From positions 4,776,501-4,840,500 of the forward strand of contig NC_080042.1 in assembly GCF_012489685.1 (NCBI RefSeq): a DNA stretch of 64,000 nucleotides, in the 5' to 3' direction. This document shows positions 44,760 through 55,120 of the stretch, piece after piece. The notes beneath the pieces were generated by a model that made no database searches, was not told the DNA's origin, and was given only the letters and a program-made list of their open reading frames with translations. Both the position numbers and the translations under genes were made by a program. Within the stretch, counting starts at the first letter, position 1. Each line of letters opens with the position of its first letter. Source of the DNA: Lotus japonicus (Eukaryota > Streptophyta > Magnoliopsida > Fabales > Fabaceae).

Positions 44760-47700
44760 GACACCCTCAACAAGGTCTGCGCGGTCATCTCAACCGCTCA
44801 TTTAACTGTTAAATATCCCGCCTGCAACGGGAAGGTCGGGATATTGCGTGTAGACCAGAATGCAGCAAGGGAATGCTATTTGAGAAGCGTGGCGCTCTAT
44901 GGGCGAAAGGCCGCCAAGGAGAGCCATCGAATTACAGAAATCTTACCACAAGAAGGATTTAGCTTGGACCCAAGAGACGATGCTGATGATTTTCGCCCAC
45001 AACCTCTGGAAGAAACCAAGCAGGTGCAAGTCAAGGACAAGCTTCTAAAGATTGGCAGTAGTTTGACAGCAGAACAAGAGGAAAGACTAATCACACCCTT
45101 CTGGGTGATAATCTAGATCTCTTCGCATGGACCATCAATGATGTACCAGGGATTGATCCCAAGGTGATCACTCACAAACTAGCCATACGACCAGGGGCGA
45201 CCCCAGTCATCCAACCAAGGCGAAGAATGAGTGAAGAAAAGAACAAGGCTGTACAATTAGAGACTGAAAAATTGATTAAGGCCCGCTTCATCCGTGAGGT
45301 ACAGTACCCAACGTGGCTCGCCAATGTTGTAATGGTCAAGAAGGCCAATGGGAAATGGCGAATGTGCACGGACTACACAAGCCTGAACAAAGTGTGTCCC
45401 AAAGATTCGTACCCACTTCCCAATGTTGATAAGCTTGTGGATGGAGCTTCAGGGAATGAACTTTTAAGTCTCATGGACGCTTATTCGGGCTATAATCAGA
45501 TTATGATGCACCCCTCGGATGAAGAAAGTACAACATTTATGACCAATCAGGCGAACTATTGTTACAAGACAATGCCTTTTGGTTTGAAGAATGCAGGAGC
45601 TACGTACCAACGGCTTATGGATAAAAATTTTTCAAAACAAGTAGGCAGGAATATGGAGGTGTATGTGGACGACATGATCGTAAAGTCCGCCAGGGCTAGT
45701 GATCATGGGGGTGATCTCAAAGAAGCGTTTACTCAGTTAAGAACATATCAAATGAAGTTGAATCCTGAGAAGTGTTCTTTTGGGATCCAGGGAGGAAAGT
45801 TCTTGGGATTTATGTTAACATCAAGAGGAATAGAAGTGAACCCTGATAAGGGAAGGGCGATCTTGGAGATGAAAAGCCCAACAAGTGTAAAGGAGGTTCA
45901 GCGTTTGACAGGGCGAATGGCCGCCTTGTCACGTTTCTTGCCAATGGCGGGTGACAAAGCGGCCCCGTTCTTCACATGTTTAAAAAAGAATTCAAAGTTT
46001 CAGTGGACAGAGGAATGCGAACAAGCTTTTACCAAATTGAAAGAAACATTGGCCACATTACCAGTACTCTCCAAGCCAACACCAGGCGTTCCATTAGTGC
46101 TCTATTTAGCGGTTACTGACAAGGCGGTAAGTACGGTGTTGCTCCCGGAAGAAGGAAAAAAGCAGAAAGTTATATATTTCGTGAGCCACACTTTACAGGG
46201 GGCAGAATTGCGGTACCAAAAAATTGAAAAGGCGGCTTTGGCGATTCTGAAAACTGCAAGGCGCCTCAGACCTTACTTCCAAAGTTTCCAAGTCAAAGTT
46301 AAAACTGATGTTCCCTTAAGGCAAGTACTTCAGAAGCCTGATTTATCAGGGCGATTGGTTAGCTGGTCAGTTGAGCTATCAGAATATGACATACAATATG
46401 AGCCAAGGGGCCAAGTCACAGTCCAGAGTTTAATTGACTTCGTGGCGGAATTAACACCCACTGAAGGAGAGAAGACTCAAGGAGAATGGGTCCTGTCTGT
46501 GGATGGATCCTCTAATAACACTGGAAGTGGGGCGGGAATAACAATTGAAAGTCCAGATAAAATGATCATTGAACAGTCTCTCAAGTTCGAGTTCAAGGCG
46601 AGCAATAATCAATCTGAGTACGAGGCTCTGATTGCCGGCTTAAGGTTGGCCATTGAGTTGGGAGTCCAGAAGTTATTTATCAAAGGAGATTCGCAGTTAG
46701 TGGTTAAACAAGTGAAAGGCGAGTACCAGGTGAAGGATCCGCAACTGTCCAAATATTTGGAAGTGGTGCGCAGATTGATGATGGAGGTCAAAGAAATCAA
46801 AATAGAACATGTCCCGAGGGGACAAAATGAGAGGGCTGATGTGTTGGCGAAGTTGGCAAGCACAGGGAGATTGGGCAACTACCAAACAGTCATTCAAGAA
46901 ACCCTGCCTCGCCCGAGCATTGATTTGGTAGAAATAAAGTTGAAAGCTGTAAAGTCAGTCAGTGAGGGCGAGCTACCTTGGATGGAATCAATTAAGACCT
47001 TCTTAGAGAACCCACCAAAGGAGGATGATTTGAACACGAGAACAAAACGCAGGGAAGCCAGTTTCTACACACTGGTGGATGGTGAGTTGTATCGGCGGGG
47101 AATCATGTCTCCTATGCTCAAATGTGTCGATACCAAGGACGCTCTCGGAATAATGGCGGAAGTCCACGAAGGTGTGTGTTCTAGTCATATCGGCGGGCGA
47201 TCCTTGGCAGTAAAAGTGATAAGAGCAGGATTCTATTGGCCAACAATGAAGAAGGATTGTTTGGAGTATGTTAAGAAATGTGAAAAATGTCAAGTCTTTT
47301 CTGACTTACACAAGGCTCCACCGGAAGAATTAACAACCATGATGGCGCCTTGGCCATTCGCCATGTGGGGGACTGATATCTTAGGACCATTCCCTGTAGC
47401 GAAGGCACAAATGAAATATATCATCGTGGCGGTTGATTACTTCACTAAGTGGATAGAAGCCGAGGCAGTGGCGACTATCACAGCTGCCAAGGTCAGGAAC
47501 TTCCTGTGGTGAAGGATCGTTTGTAGATTTGGGGTCCCCATGGCGTTAGTAATGGATAATGGAACCCAATTCACAAGTAGTGTTACCCGGGAATTCTGTG
47601 CAGAAATGGGAATCGAGATGCGATTTGCCTCTGTAGAACATCCACAAACCAATGGGCAGGCTGAGTCGGCTAACAAGGTTATCCTGAAAGGGTTAAAGAA

Positions 47701-48202
47701 GAAACTGGATGAAGCAAAAGGGCTTTGGGCGGAGGAACTGCCAGGCGTTCTTTGGGCATACAACACCACTGAACAGTCAAGCACAAAGGAAACCCCGTAT
47801 CGTTTAACTTATGGGACTGACGCCATGCTCCCGGTAGAAATAGAAAACCAAAGTTGGCGAGTGGCTCGGTTTAATGAGAATGACAACGGGGAAAATCTGA
47901 TAGCAAATCTAATTATGTTGCCAGAGGAACAACGGGAGGCACACATAAGGAATGAGGCGGGAAAAGTGAAGGTTGCAAGAAAATTCTCAACAAAAGTCGT
48001 GCCAAGAAAAATGAGGGTGGGAGACTTAGTGCTCCGAAAAAATACAATACCTGACAAGCACAACAAGCTTTCGCCCAATTGGGGCGGGCCTTACAGGATT
48101 ATAGGCGACGTTGGAGGAGGAGCTTATAAGTTGGAACAACTAAGCGGTCAAAAGGTTCCACGAACATGGAACGCCTCTCATCTAAAGCAGTATTTTAGTT
48201 AA
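44760..48202 (+). pseudogene. Pol of the Tat element (RT, dual RNase H, integrase), interrupted
   Basis: The frame of gag continues from 44,760 to 45,116. It then jumps by an indel of one or two bases near 45,097-45,107 into the RT frame (45,164-47,512). A second in-frame TGA (47,510) splits integrase, which resumes to 48,202. RT shows KWRMCTDYTSLNK, SLMDAYSGYNQI, MPFGLKNAGATYQ and the catalytic YVDDMIV (about residue 167 of the main frame). The RT-linked RNase H follows. An archaeal-type RNase H comes next (SVDGSSNNTGSGAG, SEYEALIAGL, KGDSQLVVKQV, NERADVLAKLAS). Integrase has an HHCC finger (HEGVCSSHIGG..CEKCQ), DILGPFP, DNGTQFTS and PQTNGQAES. Only these three lesions are visible and the catalytic residues are kept. 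Confidence 0.9.
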
Positions 48203-48683
48203 TAGAAACAACAAATGTAAATGAAGTCGCACTCTTTTTCCCTTTCTTTGGAAAGGTTTTTAATGAGGCGACATTTGTAATGAAGGGACAATTGTTCATA
48301 CGAAAGAAAATTAATGAAAAGATCATTTCAACAGAATCGCATATATTTTTTAATTTATATTACGAGTTCATGCAATGCAAATCGTATCAAGGTATGCAAT
48401 ACTGCGAGTAAACCTTTCGGAATAAGAGAGTATCGCCTTCAAAAGTTAAAAGCCTTGGCAATTCTAGTGGCCACTAGAAACCAAGCCTCGTCGAAAAATC
48501 GGCTAAGGTATGTAAACCAAAGTAACAACGAAAGTTGGAAACAACTAAAACAACGAATGAACTTAAGATGATATCCATTTAAAGTAGGGAAAAGGGGGCG
48601 ACGCCCATACATGATTGGGAATGAAAATAAAAGACAGGGCAATGCCCAAAGAAAAATTTCAACTTCATAAAATAAAAACAAAT
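48203..48683. other. Spacer between sense pol and the antisense gene
   Basis: Convergent 3' ends face each other here. No further coding sequence is visible on either strand. Confidence 0.5.
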
Positions 48684-50832
48684 TCAAGCCAGGTTCTCGT
48701 TGTTGGCGTTGTTGCCCTGGCTTGTCCCAGCTTGAGGATCTTCCTTCTCTTGATCCTCATTCATGTGCTGCTCATTCCCATCCTCGCCATCTTCTTCAGG
48801 CTCACTCTCATCATCGAATTGGGGAAGGAGGTCGAGGCTAATGTCATCATCACCAACTACTTGACCATCCTTGATCTCCTTCAGCCACCCAATGCGGGAA
48901 AGATCAAAGCCCGGCTCAACCACACTGATCTGCTCTTTGGCCGCCAGAAAGCCTTGAGCATATTGAAGAGAAGCACGCCCTATGATGGAAGCATTCAGGC
49001 GATCATATTTCTTTTCCAACTTTTGATATTTGGCTTGAATGGCAGTGTGCTTGTCATTTATGGCTTCTTTAAGAGACTTGGTCTTTTGAAGAAGCAGGTC
49101 CGAAGCAGCCAAGTCTTCAGTTAACTTAGCACAGCAGATTTCAGCTTTTTGTTGGCAGTCTCAGCATCAGTTTTAGCCCGCTCATAGGCTGTCTTATAAT
49201 CAGCTGCCTTCTTTTCATAACGGTTCTTGGCCGATATCAACTCCTTCACGCACTGAGCCATTCCCGCCACAGTACTGGCGGCAGAAAGCGCGTGATGGAT
49301 CGCCACGGAAGCAATGTTGGGGGGGCCTTGACCGGAAATGTCCTTGTGAATCCGGTTGTCAAAAGTACGGGTCATGAATTCAAGCCCATTGAAGTGAGGA
49401 TCCGACAAGTTCAGCAAGGGGGGAGGAGCCTCGCCACCAATGGCTGAGCTAGGGCCAGCTTGGTTAAATGGAGTTGGTGGGCGGTTGATTAGCGCGCTTG
49501 AATCTTGTTGAGGGGGCGGGACATTGTCATGTCCCTTCTTTTTCTCAGCCGGATGACTTTTTGGATCGAGAGTCGATTGGTGGAGAGGCTTACCACCAGC
49601 AGCACCTGAAGTTTTTTGACGTTTAGGGTCCCTGACGTTGTCAGAACCCGAAGTACCTTCATTCTTCTTCTTTTGCTCAGTTTCGGCGGCCCTCTTCTTC
49701 GCCGCCGCAGCAGACTGGGCGAGGTATTCCTTCATCTTGATTGGGTTCGCGTCAACCTTGCTTTTTCCCATCGTAGCTGTATGGAAAACACCAATTAGAC
49801 GAGATACATGAACAAAAAGAAAAACAAGTTACGCGCAAAGATTATAAACTTACTAAAAAATTGGTTTAAAGTGCCGGATTTCGACGCCTCAATCAAGTCG
49901 TGACCAGAAATTACTGGTAGTGTGCGGAGGTAATCGGCGACGCCTTGTTCAGATTCATCCAAGGCGTCGTATGAAACGGATATTTTTCGGCGAGGGTTCT
50001 TTGTCCAGTAAAAAGGGAAGAGAGGGTTATTGTCGGAATCTCGGAACAAGTTCTTTATTTCGGGCGACTCCATAACTTTAAAGTATTTTTTCTGCCATAC
50101 TTTGTAATGGCTTTTAAGGGCGGTGAACCGACTCATGTTCTTACGGGCTAAAAGTGGAACCCATTTCACAGAAGTAGGTTTAGTGGTGACTGATTTATAG
50201 AAAAGGAAGAACAAAGGATAGGTTGGGGTGAAACTCAAGTGTTCACAAAGAATTTCAAAGCAGCGGAGAAAACCCCAGGCGTTGGGCTGGAGTTGGCAAG
50301 GCGCCACATTCAGAAAAGAAAGAACGTGACATATAAACGGCGAGAAAGGAAGTTTGATGTTCAAGTCTAAGAAGAAATAGCCATAAACAAAGAAGAAATC
50401 GGGCGATTCATCGGCTGGTTCTTTACGCAACAGAACACAGTCATCTTCGCCACATGGGAGGACATTCAACAGATGATCTTCATTATTCGAGGTGGCGGGA
50501 TTTATCTTCGTGAACCCTTGAGCAGATATTCGAAGCGAATTAATGCTCCCAACGCTGCTCCAGATAGAACGCAACAGACATTTATCTTCAACTAAATGCA
50601 CGTCAGAGCGCCATTCAGGTGAAGACAAATCTCCATTAGAGGAGAGAATTGAGTCTACAGAGCCGGCGGGACCGGAATCATCATGGGTAGAAGGCGAGGA
50701 GTGAATTTCAATTATAGAGGGGGCGACAACTTCCTCCTCCGTGGAGGGTGAAGAAAGTTCTAGGGAAGAAAGGCTAGCGTTTGGTAAAGACATGCGAGGC
50801 AGTTTCATAAAAAGAAGAAAGAAGATGAACAA
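48684..50832 (-). CDS. Antisense accessory gene of the Tat element (Transposase_28-like), two exons
   Basis: Exon 1 runs from ATG 50,832, 50,808 or 50,793 to 49,854. A 77-bp intron (GTAAGT donor at 49,853, TACAG acceptor at 49,777) joins it in frame to exon 2 from 49,776. Exon 1 carries FVYGYFFLDLNIKLPFSPF and APCQLQPNAWGFLRCFEIL, matching the 'putative gypsy type transposon' domain (Transposase_28) of plant antisense retrotransposon ORFs. Exon 2 has a lysine/glutamine-rich linker, a PPPQ region, a long coiled coil (LISAKNRYEKKAADYKTAYE onward) and an acidic tail. A one- or two-base frameshift near 49,120 splits the coiled coil. The tail continues in another frame to 48,684. The domain is known; its function is not. 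Confidence 0.72.
49777..49853 (-). other. Predicted intron of the antisense gene
   Basis: It is 77 bp with a GTAAGT donor and a TTTTCCATACAG acceptor. Splicing in phase 1 keeps the reading frame open across the join, whereas unspliced RNA stops soon after the donor. Confidence 0.7.
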
Positions 50833-51090
50833 ACAAAAAGAAGAAAGAAGATGAACAGAGTCAGAGAAAAAAGAAGTAAACGAAGAATCTCAAGAAAGAG
50901 AAAAACTAACCGGGGGAAGAACTGTGGATTTGATAAAGGAGAACGTCGGCAATAGGGGAGCACCGCGCAATGACGACGGCCGGAGGAAGAAAAGGTTTAC
51001 CGGAGTTCAAAGAAGAGAATGAAAGCTGCGGTGAAAAGATTTTCAGAACAAAAGTTTTGAGAAAGTGAAAAATGAAAAGTGAAAAGGGGT

Positions 51091-51097
51091 TTTTATA
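51091..51097 (-). promoter_or_regulatory. TATA box candidate for the antisense gene
   Basis: The minus strand reads CTCTATAAAAACCCC about 290 bases upstream of the antisense start codons and inside the 3' LTR boundary. It is separate from the LTR promoter. Confidence 0.5.
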
Positions 51098-51461
51098 GAG
51101 AGAAAGGAGGAGAGAGAATGAGAGGGGGAAGATCGTGGGATTGTGGGATTTGAAATTCGAAAAGGTAGGAAGCGAAAAGACATTACTCCTCGAGACGCAC
51201 AACTGAAAATTGCATTTATAACAAATGATGACGAAATCCCGGAAAACAAGGATACGTGCGTCAGTTGAAAAGACGTGATTGACGGTTATGATTAGAGGCG
51301 ACATATCTTTGAAACAGCAACAAAGGTGGCGAAGCGTGAAAATGGCGATGTAACAACGAAAGTAAAATGGCGATGAACGAATAAACAATAGAGGCGAACT
51401 ACTAGGTAACATGATGAAGACATTTCGACTCATTACTCGAGTCTCATGTCTTGGGGGCATG

Positions 51462-51839
51462 TGGACTGGGCGGGACATAAAAAAGATTATGTCCCGCCCA
51501 AAATGAACAATAAACCATTGAAGATAGCCATGGCGGGAAGTGCGACACAACGAGCTTCATTGCCCTCCCTTAGATGATGGACCCACAAGCCAGTTGGAAG
51601 ATTCCTTTGGATTTGTCATATATGTACAGGGATTTGGGCCCTGATTGTCAGGCCCAAATATAGGAAAGGTCCATATCATGACCACCCCCTCTATAAAAGG
51701 GGAGGTCATCCACTTGTACGAAACCAACTTTTTTAGCATTAATGAGAATATTCCTTTTATGGTAGTTTTGCTATTTTAGTGCTCTGCTAGGGTTTACTTT
51801 CTGTCATTCTTTTACGTAAGCTTGCCCTAGTACAGAACA
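51462..51839 (+). mobile_element. 3' LTR of the Tat element
   Basis: It is 378 bp and identical to the 5' LTR except at one base. A G-run (TTGGGGGCATG) directly upstream is the likely polypurine tract. The right flank restores ATAAT. Confidence 0.95.
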
Positions 51840-51844
51840 ATAAT

Positions 51845-52332
51845 TAATCAAGAAAAGTAGGTGCCTTAACCGGAAAAAAAAAATCAAGAAAAGGAGGATA
51901 TAGTTGTCCCAAAAAAATAAAAGAGAATAATTACCCTTCTTTATCTTTTTTTTATTATTTTTTTGTCAAAAGAGAATTACATGTCTAATGAAAATACACA
52001 AAGAAAAAAGTCCAAACATATTTTTCTTTACAAAATCCAATGGTCCACTTATATTACGCTTGTATTCACCATATGCAATTTGGTTAAAAATCACCAAAAA
52101 GAATAATTTAGTTTTTTTTATGAATTAGGTAGGCTTAGCAGCCCGAAGAAGCAAAAAAGGAAAAAAAATACATCTACATCTATCCATAGGAAACATTCTA
52201 GGCACAATCATCGCTTGCGTGACTCTTTCTAATCGGCTAAAATTCTCAAAAATCCTACATGACAGCTCTTCCTTCATTCCCCTTATACTACACCCTGCTT
52301 CTTATCCTACACTTAATCTCTCTTAAAAACCA
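51845..52332. other. Spacer upstream of the chimeric unit
   Basis: AT-rich with A-runs; nothing supported. Confidence 0.4.
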
Positions 52333-52340
52333 TATATAAG
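52333..52340 (+). promoter_or_regulatory. TATA box candidate of the chimeric unit
   Basis: TATATAAG is followed by a CT-rich leader and then two successive intron-like acceptors (TTTGTAG at about 52,372-52,378 and ATTGCAG at about 52,499-52,505), upstream of the gene fragments. Confidence 0.4.
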
Positions 52341-52502
52341 ACTCTCTAATTCTTCCTTTCTCTCCCCATCATTTGTAGGTGATGACTTCTCTGTCTCCGA
52401 CGATACCTTCTTTGTCTTCATTCTCATTTTCTATTCAATCCACCTGTTAAATCTGAAGCTTTTTCGTTAACTATTATTAAAAATTGAGTGCTTTTTCAAT
52501 TG

Positions 52503-52568
52503 CAGGTGATGACTATAATATCAAGGTTTGGAACTACAAGCTGCAGAGGTGTTTCTCAATTCCTTGTT
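52503..52568 (+). pseudogene. Alpha-COP-like WD40 fragment
   Basis: After a TTGCAG acceptor the frame reads GDDYNIKVWNYKLQRCF and then goes off-family to a stop. The DDYxIKVWNYKxxRC string is characteristic of the second WD40 repeat of coatomer subunit alpha, which coats Golgi-derived vesicles. Only about 17 codons are recognisable, so this is a captured exon piece or processed remnant, not a gene. The neighbouring fragment is from a different gene. Confidence 0.5.
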
Positions 52569-52786
52569 AGTGTTGGTATCACAACGATCGGTGTAAGGCA
52601 ATAAAGTTATTGCTTTCTCATCAACCTCTCTTTATTTGCTTCATGTTGGTACTTCTGTGTAGTAGACTAATCCTTGTGATTTTTATTTTATGCAGTTACT
52701 ATGGAGAATAAAATTTCAAGCACATATTATTTTATGCAGCTACGGGCAACATCATTCCTAATACCACCTCCACGCTACAACTTTGA

Positions 52787-52999
52787 AGAAGGGCGTGTTC
52801 TAATCACTGTGTGAAATGCGTTCTCGAACTGCGAATATGTGATCGTCCCCTAAGTTGTAACGAATGTGGGAATGTGTTGTCGGAATTCTATTTTTCTGAG
52901 GAGCTTAACTTTCAAGAGAATTCGGCTGGGCAGAGCAAATTATCAGGCCATTATGTAAAACCAATCCAAAGCGTATACTCTACCACACGTCAATGGTAA
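52787..52999 (+). pseudogene. BRF/TFIIB-type zinc-ribbon gene fragment
   Basis: The open frame carries CVKC and CNECG (a TFIIB-type zinc ribbon, C-x2-C and C-x2-C). Then comes FYFSEELNFQENSAGQSKLSG and IQSVYSTTR, the pattern that follows the ribbon in BRF1, a subunit of the RNA polymerase III factor TFIIIB. Family members continue with cyclin folds; here the frame stops after TTRQW. It is a truncated 5' gene fragment of about 70 codons. Its frame is intact, with all four cysteines present. Confidence 0.6.
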
Positions 53000-53649
53000 T
53001 TTAAAATTTGCTAATTTGTCATAAATGTGACCCATTGTCTAATTTGAATTACAAGTTTATTGTATAATTTATTGTACATAAAAGTCCATTCAAATCTGAC
53101 TAATTAGTTTTCAAATCTGCCTATTTAATTTAAAATTTGACTCATTAGCCACAAATCTGCCTTTTTTTAAAAAGATGTGTATATTTGATATCAGAATATA
53201 ATTATTTTCTCATTAAATCTACAAGATTTGTCTCTTAAGCAACCCTATCAGAGTTGAGAACGAAAAGATGTGAAGGTCAAAATTCCAACTGACCCTCCAA
53301 GAAGATATCATTGGACCATGTTCGTTTTACTGTTCCTCCATGTTAAGGATTTTGTAACACCTATGTTATGTTATTTTAAAGTCTAAGTGTGTTCTAAGTC
53401 TATCTTTGAACCCAAGTATCATGTCATGAGGTTCTTAGATTATGTTTTCTGTTATTCACCTTATTTCCAATTTCAGCCAAACTGTTGTTTAGATGTTTGA
53501 AGTACGCTTCTAAAAAAAATTGTTTGAATTACGAATATCATATTCTAATTAATGTTTCTATCCCTCTTTGTTATTTGTTGCTAATGTAATGTTGTGTCAA
53601 CGTTCTTACTGCTTGGAATTTAAAAAAAAAAAATCTCAATTATCCCCTC
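53000..53649. other. Spacer with an unassigned 41-codon open stretch
   Basis: Mostly AT-rich. Around 53,270-53,390 one plus frame reads KIPTDPPRRYHWTMFVLLF before a stop. It could be a third captured fragment but I cannot identify it. A long A-run lies just before the LTR at 53,650. Confidence 0.35.
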
Positions 53650-54893
53650 TGAAGGTGCGAAAAACACTAGAAAGGGGGGGGGGGTTTAAATAAAGTTTTT
53701 GAATAAAGGGTGTACTTTTAGAACTTTTTGAAACTCAAAGATAAGAACTAGGTGCTGAAGGATAAGAAGTGAAGCACGCAAGTATTTTATCCTGGTTCAC
53801 TTGAGATAAAAGCTCAAGCTAATCCAGTCCACCCGTGAAGGTGATTTCTTCCTTCTTCTGATGAAGGTAATTCACTAAAATCAATGAGTGTTACAACTGC
53901 ACTTTGCTACCTGCTAAGTGACTAACAATACACTGATTTTCTCACTAGTATCCTCTTAAGAAGCTGATCTACCGATCCTCTTAAGACTAGCTAAACACTG
54001 AATCAACCTTGATTCAGTCCTCTCAAGATCCGACCAACCTTGGTCTCTTAAGGAACTTCACAATGTAAAGTAAAAGATTTCGGGTTTACAAGTTGTGCTT
54101 CTAAAAATCTAATAGTAAACTCAGATGTTTAAGAACAGTGAAGAAATAATGCTAAGAGAATGTTCGAATAAGTTGAATGTATTCAGCAAAGTTTCTTAGC
54201 TTCTTTCTTCTTTTTTCAGCCTTTAAATACTCCAAGACTTGTGATGTAGCCGTTGCTAGGGTTTTGTCCGTTGGAGTAGCAATCTTGTAAAATCAGACTG
54301 CTAGGCTGCACGAGGTAGGTGGCGGACAGACTGAGACTTGTACGATGTTGTACTATGATAGCGACTTGTCCTTTCACCAGTTGACTTGAGATCTGAAGGC
54401 TTCAGATGAACGTTGGTGAAGCTTCTGATCCTTGTCAGATTAAAGCTTGGATTCTTCTGACCTTGCAACTTCTGCTTCTGAACAAGTTCCTCAAAACTTC
54501 TGAACGTCATAGCTAGAATAGCTTGGGTCTTCAGAACCAACTTCTTGCAGGTCTTCAGAACTTGAGTCTTCTACTTCTGGACCGTTCCACTGGAACATCT
54601 GGTCTTTAGAACTTCTGACTCTGGTTCTTCAGAACCTCTTGAGAGCTTGTATCTTCAGAACTTCTGAAGGTTTTGCCACTGTTCTGAACGAACATGGTAC
54701 GCTTTAGAGCTCTCTTTTCAGTATCCCTTGGTTCTTCTTCTTCTGAATAAATAGGCTTGGGTCAGATTCAGAACCTGTTTGTCACAGCTAGAAAAGACAA
54801 ACGTTAGGGTACCACAATTGTTCATCATCACAAACCTTAATTGTAATCATCAAAATATAGAGATGCAACCACTGATCAAACCTTGATCTTACA
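53650..54893 (-). mobile_element. SIRE-type copia LTR (copy B), diverged
   Basis: In minus orientation it runs from TGTAAGATCAAGG at 54,893 to CACCTTCA at 53,650, 1,244 bp, collinear with copies A and at 57,763. A polypurine-like tract follows on the right (54,894-54,911), so this is a 3' LTR. A G-run lies at about 53,677-53,688. No primer site lies on the left, so the element ends here. Confidence 0.8.
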
Positions 54894-55120
54894 ATCTCCC
54901 ACTTTTTGATGATGACAAAACAAGTATTTTGATGAACAATTTTTAAACAATAAACTGAATACACAAGAGAGAAGAGATTAGAGATTAAACTTATCCTTGT
55001 GTATCGGTTTGTAATGCTCTTTCTGAATCTGGGATAACACCTGATTCTGAGCTAGGGTCTCCCCCTGACTCCCCCTGAATCTATGACTTGATGAGATGAT
55101 GAAGAGTCTAGATTCGGAGT
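54894..55120 (-). mobile_element. 3' internal remnant of the copy B element
   Basis: The polypurine tract (mutated by one base) and about 110 bp match 1,404-1,520. The rest resembles SIRE 3' noncoding DNA up to the start of the next LTR-like block. Confidence 0.6.

Larger units (their letters stand above)
42312..51839 (+). mobile_element. Tat-lineage Ty3/gypsy retrotransposon, full length
   Basis: The 9,528-bp element is bounded by 378-bp LTRs and a perfect ATAAT target duplication (42,307-42,311 and 51,840-51,844). Sense order is gag, protease, RT, RNase H, a second archaeal-type RNase H, then integrase. The second RNase H is the mark of the Tat lineage. An antisense gene lies between integrase and the 3' LTR. 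The LTRs differ at one site (T at 42,468, A at 51,618). At the commonly used plant rate of 1.3e-8 per site per year this gives about 0.1 million years. The sense genes carry two stops and one frameshift. Confidence 0.95.

Noticed and set aside
50906..51550. 214-codon minus-strand open frame across the 3' LTR
   Set aside because: It starts inside the LTR, has no recognisable domain and covers the likely promoter and leader of the antisense gene.
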